Shown here: in pieces, positions 1-6,909 of the stretch | Layout: each line of letters opens with the position of its first letter | Position numbering within the stretch: position 1 is the first letter of the stretch | NCBI GenBank assembly: GCA_016928605.1 | Contig: JAFGKN010000203.1 | Location: 1-7,699, forward strand | DNA length: 7,699 nucleotides | Direction: 5' to 3' | From: Planctomycetota bacterium | Lineage (GTDB): Bacteria > Planctomycetota > UBA8108 | Program-made: the position numbers and the translations under genes | The notes under the pieces: generated by a model | The model's input: the letters and a program-made list of their open reading frames with translations, nothing else | What the model was told of the DNA's origin: nothing | The model's database searches: none

Positions 1-872
1 GCGACCGGCCGGCCCGTCCTCGGATCGATGCTGTGCGAGATCCGCCTCCCTCCCTCGTCCAGGACGAAGTTGCGATAGTCGCCGGAGGTCGCGACCGCCG
101 CGCCGGTGAGCTCGAGGATGCGCTGCACGCCCAGATGCTCTCCGAGGGGATCGTCCACCGGCTTCTGCACGCCGATGCGCCACGGACGGCCGTCCTGGTT
201 CCGTCCTCGCGCGCGGACCTCGCCGCCGATCTCCACCATGTAGTCGGCAATGCCGCGCTCCTCGAGCAGGTCGGCCACCCGGTCCACGCCGTAGCCCTTC
301 GCGATCGCGGAGAGATCGCAGTAGATGTCCGGCCGCTGCTTGGCGATGGTCCCGGCCGCCTCGTCGATCACCAGCTTGCGGAAGCCGACGCGGTCGCGGA
401 GGGCCTCCAGCTCGTCGTCGGCGGGAAGCCGATCGCGCCGGGCGACCGGGCCAAAGCCGTACGCGTTTACGATCGGCCCCACCGTGATGTCGAACGCTCC
501 GCCGGACAGCTCGCTGATCTCCCGCGCCAGGAGAAGCACATCCAGAAGCTCCGGAGATGCCTTCACCGGGGATGCGTCCGGATGCCGGTTGAACCGGGAC
601 AGTTCGGAGTCGGGGATGTACGTGGACATCTTCGCGTTGACATCCTTCAGGCACTCCTCGATGTCCGCGGCGAGGTCGCCCATCTTCAGGTCGTCCCAGC
701 CGCCGCCGGCGGGCAGCACGATCTTGAGATCGAAGTAAGTGCCCATCGTGGTGCCGGAGAGCTGGCGGAGGCGGGGCTGGCGGTGCCAGCGCCAGACCGA
801 CCAGATCACGAGGCCGGTGATCGCGACGAGCGCAGCGAGCCGGCGGAGCATGCGCCCCCGTGCGGCAGACAT
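1..872 (-). CDS. apbE: ApbE-family FAD:protein FMN transferase, 3' end cut by window edge
   Basis: ApbE proteins move FMN from FAD onto a threonine of target proteins such as NqrB and NqrC, outside the cytoplasmic membrane. 290 residues are visible; the family is usually about 330-350, so roughly the last 50 are missing. In order I read: a basic N-terminus, one hydrophobic segment at about 12-28, GTTMGTYF at 40-47, MSTYIPDSELSRFNR at 82-96, DITVGPIVNAYGFGP at 128-142, DLSAIAKGYGVD at 186-197, EIGGEVRARG at 214-223, SGDYRNF at 263-269, and SHSIDPRTGRPV at 279-290, which holds the conserved His, Asp and Thr of the metal/FAD site. No lipobox cysteine follows the hydrophobic segment, so it looks like an uncleaved anchor rather than the lipoprotein signal many ApbE proteins have. 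The start lies 6 nt after the nqrF stop, implying the same transcript. No good ribosome binding site precedes it; the in-frame ATG at 851 is an alternative start. Confidence 0.95.
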   Translation of the reverse strand, partial: MSAARGRMLRRLAALVAITGLVIWSVWRWHRQPRLRQLSGTTMGTYFDLKIVLPAGGGWDDLKMGDLAADIEECLKDVNAKMSTYIPDSELSRFNRHPDASPVKASPELLDVLLLAREISELSGGAFDITVGPIVNAYGFGPVARRDRLPADDELEALRDRVGFRKLVIDEAAGTIAKQRPDIYCDLSAIAKGYGVDRVADLLEERGIADYMVEIGGEVRARGRNQDGRPWRIGVQKPVDDPLGEHLGVQRILELTGAAVATSGDYRNFVLDEGGRRISHSIDPRTGRPV

Positions 873-878
873 GGCCGT

Positions 879-2138
879 TTATCCGAACTCGTCGAGCATG
901 ATGCTGTCCCTCTCCACGCCCAGGTCGAGCAGCATGTTGATGCAGGCCTTGTTCATCATGGGCGGCCCGCAGAGGTAGTACTCGATGTCCTCGGGAGCCG
1001 GATGGCTCTTGAGGTAGTTGTCGCGGACCACGGCGTGGATGAACCCCGTGGGGCCGGTCCAGTTGTCCTCCGGCGCGGGCTCCGAGAGAGCGACGTGCCA
1101 GGTGAAGTTCTCGTTCTCGGCAGCGATGGAGTCGAAGTCATCGACGTAGAACATCTCCCGCTTGCTGCGGGCTCCGTACCAGAAACTGACCTTGCGGTCG
1201 GTCCTGATCCGCTTGAACTGGTCGAAGATATGCGAGCGCATGGGCGCCATCCCCGCGCCGCCGCCGATGAAGAGCATCTCGCTGTCGGTCTCGCGGGCGA
1301 AGAACTCGCCGAACGGCCCCTTGATCGTCACCTCGTCCCCCGGCTTGAGGTTGAAGATGAACGAGGACATCTGGCCGGGCGGGATGCTCGGAGGCGCCTT
1401 GGGGGGAGGAGTGGCTATGCGCACGTTGAGCATGATGATGCCCCGCTCCTCCGGATAGTTCGCCATCGAGTAGGCGCGCTCGACCGTCTCGGTGACGCGC
1501 GACTCCAGCTTCCAGAGGTCGAATCTGTCCCAGTCGTCCCGGAACTCCTCCTCGATGTCGAAGTCCGAGAACTTGACGTGGTGCGGCGGGGCCTCGATCT
1601 GGATGTAGCCCCCGGCCCGGAAGGGGACCGCTTCGCCCTCCGGCAGATCGAGAACGAGCTCCTTGATGAAGGTTGCGACGTTGTGGTTCGAGCGCACCTT
1701 GCACCGCCACTGCTTCACGTGGAAGATCTCGGGCGGTATCAGGATCTTGAGGTCGTTCTTCACCTTCACCTGGCAGGAGAGACGTGTGCCTTCGCGCGCC
1801 TCCTTGCGGTTGATGTGGCTCGTCTCGGTGGGGAGAATGCTGCCGCCGCCCTCGAGCACCCGCACCTTGCAGACCCCGCAGGTGCCCTTTCCGCCGCAGG
1901 CCGAAGGGATGAAGATCTTGTTGTCCGCGAGCGTATTGAGGAGAGTTCCGCCCGCGGAGACATCCAGGTCGTTCTCGGGATCGTCGTTGATGTGGATCGT
2001 CACCTTGCCGCTCGCGACCAGCTTGGACTTGGCGACCAAGAGCACCAGAACGCAGGAGACGACGACGCCCGTGAACATCGCCACGCCCAGGACGATCACT
2101 CCGGCTCCGCCGGCGGAGGCTAGGAGGTTCGGAAACAT
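879..2138 (-). CDS. nqrF: Na+-NQR subunit F, NADH-oxidising flavoprotein
   Basis: NqrF is the entry point of Na+-NQR. It takes hydride from NADH onto FAD and passes electrons to its [2Fe-2S] cluster. The protein has 419 residues; Vibrio NqrF has about 408, and the extra length is at the N-terminus. Domains in order: one membrane helix at about 12-36, ending in AKSKL; a ferredoxin domain with cluster ligands Cys81, Cys87, Cys90 (SACGGKGTCGVC) and Cys122 (RLSCQV); an FAD domain with RAYSMANYP at 221-229; and an NAD-binding domain with GGGAGMAPMRS from 292, YGARSKREMFY at 321-331 and CGPPMM from Cys390. The C-terminus MLDEFG is family-typical. All known cofactor residues I can check are present. 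The ATG at 2138 is preceded by GAGGA at 2149-2153 with 10-nt spacing. It lies 17 nt after the nqrE stop and 6 nt before apbE. Confidence 0.98.
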   Translation of the reverse strand: MFPNLLASAGGAGVIVLGVAMFTGVVVSCVLVLLVAKSKLVASGKVTIHINDDPENDLDVSAGGTLLNTLADNKIFIPSACGGKGTCGVCKVRVLEGGGSILPTETSHINRKEAREGTRLSCQVKVKNDLKILIPPEIFHVKQWRCKVRSNHNVATFIKELVLDLPEGEAVPFRAGGYIQIEAPPHHVKFSDFDIEEEFRDDWDRFDLWKLESRVTETVERAYSMANYPEERGIIMLNVRIATPPPKAPPSIPPGQMSSFIFNLKPGDEVTIKGPFGEFFARETDSEMLFIGGGAGMAPMRSHIFDQFKRIRTDRKVSFWYGARSKREMFYVDDFDSIAAENENFTWHVALSEPAPEDNWTGPTGFIHAVVRDNYLKSHPAPEDIEYYLCGPPMMNKACINMLLDLGVERDSIMLDEFG

Positions 2139-2155
2139 CGGCAGCGAGTCCTCGA

Positions 2156-2782
2156 TCAGAGCTGGATCCCAGAGAAGGCCATGAAGCCGATGGCCATCAG
2201 GCCCGTGATGATGAATGTGATTCCCAGTCCCCGGAGCCCCGCCGGCACGTTGCTGTAGCGCATGCGCTCGCGGATCGCCGCCAGCGCGATGATGGCAAGG
2301 GCGAATCCCGCGCCGCTGCCGAATCCGAAGACGGCGCTCTCCCCGAAGGTGTAGTCCCTCTCCACCATGAAGAGGGACGCCCCGAGGATGGCGCAGTTGA
2401 CGGCGATGAGCGGCAGGAAGACGCCCAGCGCCCCGTAGAGCGCAGGCGCGAACCGGTCGATGATCATCTCGACCACCTGCACCACGGCGGCGATGGTCCC
2501 GATATAGCTGATGAAGCCCAGGAACGAGAGGTCGATCTCAGCGAGTTGCGGCCCCAGCCCGGGCACCCAGGCCAGGGCGCCCTCCTTGAGGAGGTAGTTG
2601 TAGATGAGGTTGTTCAGCGGACAGGTGACCGCGAGCACGAACGTCACCGCGAGGCCCAGCCCCAGGGAGGTGTCCACCTTCCGCGAGCACGCGAGAAAGG
2701 AGCACATGCCAAGGAAGAACGCCAGGGCCATGTTCTCCACGAAGATCGACTTGACGGCGAGAGAGAGGTAGTGCTCGATCAT
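2156..2782 (-). CDS. nqrE: Na+-NQR subunit E, membrane subunit
   Basis: NqrE is a six-helix membrane protein, homologous to NqrD and RnfA. It forms an inverted pair with NqrD that holds an iron-sulfur centre in the membrane between NqrF and NqrC. The 208 residues start with VKSIFVENMALAFFLGMC, and Cys27 and Cys130 (VNCAILGA) match the two family ligands. Glu105 (VVEMIIDRF) matches an acidic residue implicated in Na+ uptake in Vibrio. The C-terminal IRERMRYSNVPAGLRGLG and final FSGIQL are typical. It is about 10 residues longer than the 198-residue Vibrio protein; the extra residues lie in a Gly/Pro-rich loop at about 68-82. Two further cysteines, Cys32 and Cys54, are present. The start is 4 nt after the nqrD stop, with AGGAGG at 2795-2800 inside the nqrD end. 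These genes belong to NQR rather than RNF because nqrA, nqrC-type and nqrF partners flank them. Confidence 0.97.
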   Translation of the reverse strand: MIEHYLSLAVKSIFVENMALAFFLGMCSFLACSRKVDTSLGLGLAVTFVLAVTCPLNNLIYNYLLKEGALAWVPGLGPQLAEIDLSFLGFISYIGTIAAVVQVVEMIIDRFAPALYGALGVFLPLIAVNCAILGASLFMVERDYTFGESAVFGFGSGAGFALAIIALAAIRERMRYSNVPAGLRGLGITFIITGLMAIGFMAFSGIQL

Positions 2783-2786
2783 GACC

Positions 2787-3410
2787 TCAATCAGCCTCCT
2801 GCTGCTCGGTCTTCCACGTCCGCAAGGCCCAGATCAACAGCCCGATGATGAAGAAGGCTCCAGGGGAGAGGATCAGCAGCCCGTTCGGAATGTACCAGCC
2901 GTTCTCGCTCGTGGTCTGGAGGACCGGATATCCGAAGAGGCGTCCCGAGCCGATCAGCTCCCGGAAGAAGGCGGTGATGAGCAGGATCAGGTCGTATCCG
3001 AGCGCGTTGCCGATGCCGTCGAGGAGGCTCGCCAGCGGCGGGTTCTGCATGGCGAAGCCCTCCGCGCGCCCCATCACGATGCAGTTGGTGATGATCAAGC
3101 CGACGAAAACCGAGAGCTGCTTCGAGATGTCGTAGACGAACGCCTTGAGCACCTGGTCGGTGATGATGACCAGCGAGGCGATGATCGAGAGCTGGACGAT
3201 GATCCGCACGTTCGTGGGGATCTTGTTCCGGATGAGGCTCACGAACAGGTTCGAAAGGGACAGCACCGCGGTCAGCGCCGCCGACATGACCAGCGCGGTC
3301 TCCATCTTGGTGGTCACCGCGAGGGCGGAGCAGATGCCGAGCACCTGGAAAGCGATCGGATTGGTGTTCAGCAGCGGGTCGAGGAGGATCTTCTTCTGCT
3401 TCGTGTCCAT
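2787..3410 (-). CDS. nqrD: Na+-NQR subunit D, membrane subunit
   Basis: NqrD is the partner of NqrE, with about six membrane helices and 207 residues (Vibrio about 210). The cluster cysteines are Cys27 (FQVLGICSALAV) and Cys110 (LIITNCIVMGRAEGFAM). Asp131 (SLLDGIGNALGY) matches an acidic residue implicated in Na+ transport in Vibrio. The segment ITDQVLKAFVYDISKQLSVF at 83-102 and FFRELIGSGRLFGYPV are close to the family consensus. The start lies 3 nt after the nqrC stop, with GGAGGG at 3421-3426 as ribosome binding site, 10 nt upstream. The C-terminus ends in a polar tail, TWKTEQQEAD. Nothing is unusual in it. Confidence 0.97.
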   Translation of the reverse strand: MDTKQKKILLDPLLNTNPIAFQVLGICSALAVTTKMETALVMSAALTAVLSLSNLFVSLIRNKIPTNVRIIVQLSIIASLVIITDQVLKAFVYDISKQLSVFVGLIITNCIVMGRAEGFAMQNPPLASLLDGIGNALGYDLILLITAFFRELIGSGRLFGYPVLQTTSENGWYIPNGLLILSPGAFFIIGLLIWALRTWKTEQQEAD

Positions 3411-3413
3411 CGG

Positions 3414-4190
3414 TCACTTGCCCTCCGCGCCGGCGATCTTCTCGAGATAGGCGCCGTAGCCCTCGGGGCCCGTCCAGAACCTCACGAGATGGCTGACGCC
3501 GCGGCTGGTGATGGTCGCGCCCGAGAGGCCGTCCACGTGGTGCGGGTCCTCGGCCGGCGGCCCGGCGGATCCCTTGATCACCTCGATCTTCACGTTCCCC
3601 TCCGGACCATGGATCTTCCGTCCGGGCCACAGAGCCTTCCACCTCGGGTTGTCGACCTCGCCGCCGAGCCCGGGCGTCTCTCCGTGCTGGTAGAAGGTCA
3701 GGCCGCGGATCGTGTCGCCGTCGGCTCCCACGGCGAGGAATCCGTAGAGGGTCGACCAGAGGCCTTTCCCCTCCACCGGCAGCACGACTTTGTCGAGATC
3801 TCCATCCTTCAGCACCCGATAGACCAGCGCGTGGTTCGGCACCCGCCGCACCTGCGCCGGATTCGGATCGACCGGCCGGCTCATCGCGGGATCCTTCGAT
3901 GCCTCGCCCGGATCGAAGCTCGCGGGATCGATCTCGGTGATCTCGCCAGTCTCGAGGTCGAGCACGACCGGCTCCACCTGCTGGAAGCGATCCCGAACGG
4001 CCTGACGCGAGAGCGATTCTCCCTCCGAGACCAGCCCGGCCGCCAGGAGGACGTTTCTCTGCCGGTCGAGCCGGGCGTTGGCCTGCTGGCGGCTCTTGAG
4101 GATCACCGCCGAGGAGGACACCGCCAGCGAGCAGATGACGCAGACGGCGGCGGAGAAGCCGATCGTGTAGAGCGTGCTATGCTGCTGCAT
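3414..4190 (-). CDS. nqrC: Na+-NQR subunit C, FMN-bearing subunit
   Basis: NqrC has one N-terminal membrane helix (about residues 8-31) and a periplasmic FMN-binding domain. Its covalent FMN relays electrons from the intramembrane iron-sulfur centre towards NqrB. At 258 residues it matches the Vibrio length of about 257. The flavinylation motif is intact: VDGLSGATITS, with Asp220 and the acceptor Thr226, coded by GGC GCG ACC for Gly-Ala-Thr (bases 3513-3521). Other family blocks are GKGLWSTLYGFLAV at 141-154 and HGETPGLGGEVDNPRW at 169-184. The start overlaps the nqrB 3' end by 14 nt and has a strong GGAGGAG at 4201-4207, 10 nt upstream, so translation is likely coupled to nqrB. The neighbouring apbE gene supplies the expected FMN transferase. 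Confidence 0.97.
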   Translation of the reverse strand: MQQHSTLYTIGFSAAVCVICSLAVSSSAVILKSRQQANARLDRQRNVLLAAGLVSEGESLSRQAVRDRFQQVEPVVLDLETGEITEIDPASFDPGEASKDPAMSRPVDPNPAQVRRVPNHALVYRVLKDGDLDKVVLPVEGKGLWSTLYGFLAVGADGDTIRGLTFYQHGETPGLGGEVDNPRWKALWPGRKIHGPEGNVKIEVIKGSAGPPAEDPHHVDGLSGATITSRGVSHLVRFWTGPEGYGAYLEKIAGAEGK

Positions 4191-5397
4191 TCCGTACCCA
4201 TCTCCTCCGGATGTTGGCCTGCACGACGTAGTGATCGATGAGCGCCGCGAAGCAGTTCATGAGAAGGATCGCGAGCATCATGCCCTCGGGGTAAGCCGGG
4301 TTGGCGACGCGGATGAGGATCGCCAGCACACCGATGAGGAATCCGTAGATGTGCCTCCCGGTCTCGGTCTGGGAGGCGGACACGGGATCCGTGGCCATGA
4401 AGACCGCGCCGAAGGCCCATCCGCCGAGCACGAAGTGCCACCAGAAGGGCACGTCGAAGAATGGATTCTGAACGCTGCCGGAAAGCGCGTTGAAGAGAAG
4501 GACCGTGAGCAGCGAGCCGGCCGTGAGCGAGAGCATGATCCGCCACGATCCGATGCCGGTGACGATCAGGATCGCAGCGCCGATCAGGCAGGCCAGCGTC
4601 GAGGTCTCGCCCATCGAGCCCGGGATGAGGCCGAGAAAGGCGTCCCACCAGGAGTAGGTTCCCGCGGCGGCGACCTCGTGGATGGCGGTTTTGCCTCCCT
4701 CCATGGCGGTCGCCAGCAGCGTCGGCGCCGTGTAGCCGGCCGGTGCCACCCAGACCTGGCTGCCCGAGATCTGGCCGGCATACGCGAAGAAGAGGAACGC
4801 TCGGGCGAGGAGCGCCGGGTTCCAGATGTTCATCCCGGTGCCGCCGAAGATCTCCTTGCCCAGGATGACCGCGAAGCCGATGCCGAGCGCCACCTGCCAG
4901 AGGGGAATCGTCGGCGGGAGGATGAGAGGAAAGAGCGCTCCGGTCACGAAGAAGCCCTCGTTGACCTCGTGGCCGCGGACGAGGGCGAAGACCACCTCGC
5001 AGGTGCCTCCCACGGCGAAGGTCACCACGAGCACCGGGAGGAAGTACATCGCGCCGTGCAGGAAGCAGGCGAGCGGATTCCCCGCCGAGAACGAGACGCC
5101 GAGCCACGAGACGACCGCCGCCCGCCAGCCTTCCGGAGTGACGCCCGCCTCGATGGCGAGGTTCGCCTGGTAGCCGGTGTTGTACATCGCCATGAGCATG
5201 CACGGCACCAGCGCGGCCACGACGACGCCCATCATCCGCTTGAGATCGAGCGCATCGCGCACGTGCGAAGGCCCCTTCGTCACGTGCGGCGGCGAGTAAA
5301 AGAGCGTGTCCATCGCCTCGTAGAGGGGATGGAAGAGATGCAGCGCTCCGCCCTCTTCGAAGTGCTTCGCCTGGCTATCGAGAAGCTTCCGCAACAT
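4177..5397 (-). CDS. nqrB: Na+-NQR subunit B with altered FMN-attachment motif
   Basis: NqrB is the large membrane subunit that carries covalent FMN and riboflavin, reduces quinone together with NqrA, and forms the Na+ path. At 406 residues it is near Vibrio's 415. Family blocks are SHVRDALDLKRMM at 44-56, AVGGTCEVVF at 128-137 (Gly130-Gly131 align with the quinone-inhibitor site, Glu134 with an acidic Na+-path residue), HEVNEGFFVTG at 143-153, FGGTGMNIWNPALLARAFLF at 184-203, PGSMGETSTLACLIGAA, ATDPVSAS, VANPAYPEGMMLAILL and Asp388 near the C-terminus. The exception is the flavinylation site, where DGYSGAT of Vibrio reads AGYTAPT (220-226). The acceptor threonine remains but Asp, Gly and Ala are lost. 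The start is 5 nt after the nqrA stop; the 3' end overlaps nqrC by 14 nt. Identity is secure; whether FMN is attached is open. Confidence 0.97.
   Translation of the reverse strand: MLRKLLDSQAKHFEEGGALHLFHPLYEAMDTLFYSPPHVTKGPSHVRDALDLKRMMGVVVAALVPCMLMAMYNTGYQANLAIEAGVTPEGWRAAVVSWLGVSFSAGNPLACFLHGAMYFLPVLVVTFAVGGTCEVVFALVRGHEVNEGFFVTGALFPLILPPTIPLWQVALGIGFAVILGKEIFGGTGMNIWNPALLARAFLFFAYAGQISGSQVWVAPAGYTAPTLLATAMEGGKTAIHEVAAAGTYSWWDAFLGLIPGSMGETSTLACLIGAAILIVTGIGSWRIMLSLTAGSLLTVLLFNALSGSVQNPFFDVPFWWHFVLGGWAFGAVFMATDPVSASQTETGRHIYGFLIGVLAILIRVANPAYPEGMMLAILLMNCFAALIDHYVVQANIRRRWVRNAAA
4201..4207 (-). promoter_or_regulatory. Ribosome binding site of nqrC inside nqrB codons
   Basis: GGAGGAG on the minus strand lies within the CGG AGG AGA codons for the Arg-Arg-Arg run near the NqrB C-terminus, 10 nt before the nqrC ATG at 4190. 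It fixes the overlapping nqrC start. Confidence 0.75.
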
Positions 5398-5402
5398 TCC
5401 GA

Positions 5403-6788
5403 TCAGCCCTCTTTCTCGATCAGATCCAAGTTGTTCCTCAGCAGGGGGGCGTAGTCGATCTTCCCCGGGCAGACGAAGGTGCAGAGCGCCAGGTCCTCCT
5501 CATCGAGCTCCAGACAGCCCAGCTCCTCGGCTCGAGCGATGTCCTCCATGACGAGGCTCTTGAGGAGGAAGACCGGCTGGATGTCGAGCGGCATCACGCG
5601 CTCGTACATGCCGATGGGCACGATGGCGCGCTTCGAGCCGTTGGTGCTCGTCGTGAAGGCGAGCTTGCGTGGAGCGAGGAAGCCCGAGAGATAGGCGCGG
5701 ATCGTCGAGAACTTCTCCGCGCCCAGCCGCAGCCAGCTCAGGAGCTCGCGGTCTCGGCCCTCGCGCAGGGCGGAGACCTGAAGGTGGTACCGCCCAAGAT
5801 AGCCGTGGACCTCGCCCATGGCGGCCCGCCCCGAGAGGACCGATCCCGAGATCACGCGGCTCTCGACATCCTCGAGCTCGCCTCTGACGAGATCGTCGAG
5901 CGATGCGCCGATCCGCGTCGCGAGAAGCCGCGGGCTCTTGACGACCGGGCCCGCCAGCGAGACGACGCGCCGGACGTCGAGCCGTCCGGTCGTGAAGAGC
6001 TTGCCGATGGCCACGACATCCTGGTAGCCCAGGTGCCAGACGGTCTTGCGGCGGGAGACCGGATCGAGGAGATGGATGTGGAGCCCCACCGTCCCCGCGG
6101 GGTGGACGCCGGCGAACTCCTCGACCTGGATGCCGCACTCGGCCGCGGCGGCAGGAGGCTCGATGGCCGATCCCGGATGCCGGCAGAGGTACGTCTTTCC
6201 TTCGGTCAGCCTGGAGACGCAGATCAGCCCCGCCTGCAAAGCGGACTCTTCCCCCCGGATCGCCGCGTGGGGCAGAGCGGCGAGGGGGTTCGAGTCGGTC
6301 GCGGTCACGAAGATCGAGTGCGGCCGCGACTCGGGGTCGGGCACGCGGCTGAAGGGCCGTGTCCGCAGCGCGGTCCAGAGCCCCGATTCCACGAGCAGAT
6401 CTCGCACGGCATCCCGCCCGAGCGAGAGGGGATCGGCCCCCGTGAACGAGGAGAGCTCCTGGTGCTCCGCCGCGGGGAGGTCGCCGCTGCGCTCGCCGTC
6501 GCTCAGGTCGATGACGACCGACTGGAGAGCCCTGCGCTCGCCGCGGTGGATCGCCCTCACGGTGCCCGCGCCGGGGGCGGTGTAGACCACGCCCGGCATC
6601 TTCTTGTCCTCGAGGATGGGCTGTCCGCGGCGGACCGCATCGCCCTCCGCCACGAGGAGGCGCGGCCTCAGGCCGACCGCATCCGCCGCGATGAAGGCGA
6701 CGCGCCCCACCGCCTTGAGCGAGATCTCCTGGCGCGGCTCCCCGCTGATGGGCAGGTCCAGTCCTTTGCTGATTCTGTGAACGCTCAT
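5403..6788 (-). CDS. nqrA: Na+-NQR subunit A
   Basis: NqrA is the peripheral cytoplasmic subunit that sits on NqrB and takes part in quinone binding; it is related to RnfC but lacks iron-sulfur clusters. With the start at 6788 it has 461 residues (Vibrio 446) and opens with KGLDLPISGEP at 8-18, the usual NqrA N-terminus. A barrel-sandwich (biotinyl-like) region follows at about 38-95. Further blocks are RVVSLAGPVVKSPRL at 274-288, RIGASL, SRVISGSVLSG at 310-320, YLGRYHLQVSALREGRDREL at 330-349, TSTNGSKRAIVPIGMYERVM, and ELDEEDLALCTFVCPGK at 427-443 with Cys436 and Cys440; it ends IEKEG. The start was chosen because it gives the family N-terminus and has GGAGG 10 nt upstream; an in-frame ATG at 6911 would add 41 Arg/Pro-rich residues unlike the family. 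It is the first gene of the operon. Confidence 0.97.
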   Translation of the reverse strand: MSVHRISKGLDLPISGEPRQEISLKAVGRVAFIAADAVGLRPRLLVAEGDAVRRGQPILEDKKMPGVVYTAPGAGTVRAIHRGERRALQSVVIDLSDGERSGDLPAAEHQELSSFTGADPLSLGRDAVRDLLVESGLWTALRTRPFSRVPDPESRPHSIFVTATDSNPLAALPHAAIRGEESALQAGLICVSRLTEGKTYLCRHPGSAIEPPAAAAECGIQVEEFAGVHPAGTVGLHIHLLDPVSRRKTVWHLGYQDVVAIGKLFTTGRLDVRRVVSLAGPVVKSPRLLATRIGASLDDLVRGELEDVESRVISGSVLSGRAAMGEVHGYLGRYHLQVSALREGRDRELLSWLRLGAEKFSTIRAYLSGFLAPRKLAFTTSTNGSKRAIVPIGMYERVMPLDIQPVFLLKSLVMEDIARAEELGCLELDEEDLALCTFVCPGKIDYAPLLRNNLDLIEKEG

Positions 6789-6798
6789 CGACCGTCGT

Positions 6799-6803
6799 CC
6801 TCC
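6799..6803 (-). promoter_or_regulatory. Ribosome binding site of nqrA
   Basis: GGAGG on the minus strand sits 10 nt before the ATG at 6788. It supports this start over the upstream in-frame ATG at 6911. Confidence 0.75.
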
Positions 6804-6818
6804 CCTTCTCGCGCGCGG

Positions 6819-6835
6819 CCGGCGGCTACCGCCGG
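6819..6835. repeat. Compact GC-rich hairpin in the nqrA leader
   Basis: CCGGCGG (6819-6825) and CCGCCGG (6829-6835) form a perfect 7-bp stem with a 3-nt loop. It lies about 30 nt upstream of the nqrA ATG and about 15 nt upstream of its ribosome binding site, so in the mRNA it could affect ribosome access or 5' stability. High GC makes such stems fairly common by chance. Confidence 0.5.
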
Positions 6836-6909
6836 TGCCGAGCCGGAGGGAGTAAGCCTCTCTCTCTTTGCTTCGCCAGGGTGCCGGCCGCGGCGGTCCG
6901 CGACGCGCC

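Noticed and set aside
33..2123. Very long plus-strand open frame (696 codons) opposite apbE and nqrF; similar ones at 2781-4241, 4174-5454 and 5784-7019
   Set aside because: Each is codon-aligned antisense to real nqr genes. They stay open because the sense genes almost never use TTA, CTA or TCA codons. Their translations are Arg/Asp/His-rich and resemble no family.
879..6788. The operon as an RNF complex rather than NQR
   Set aside because: NqrA has no 4Fe-4S motifs of RnfC, NqrF has the ferredoxin-FAD-NAD layout, no rnfB is present, and gene order is nqrABCDEF.
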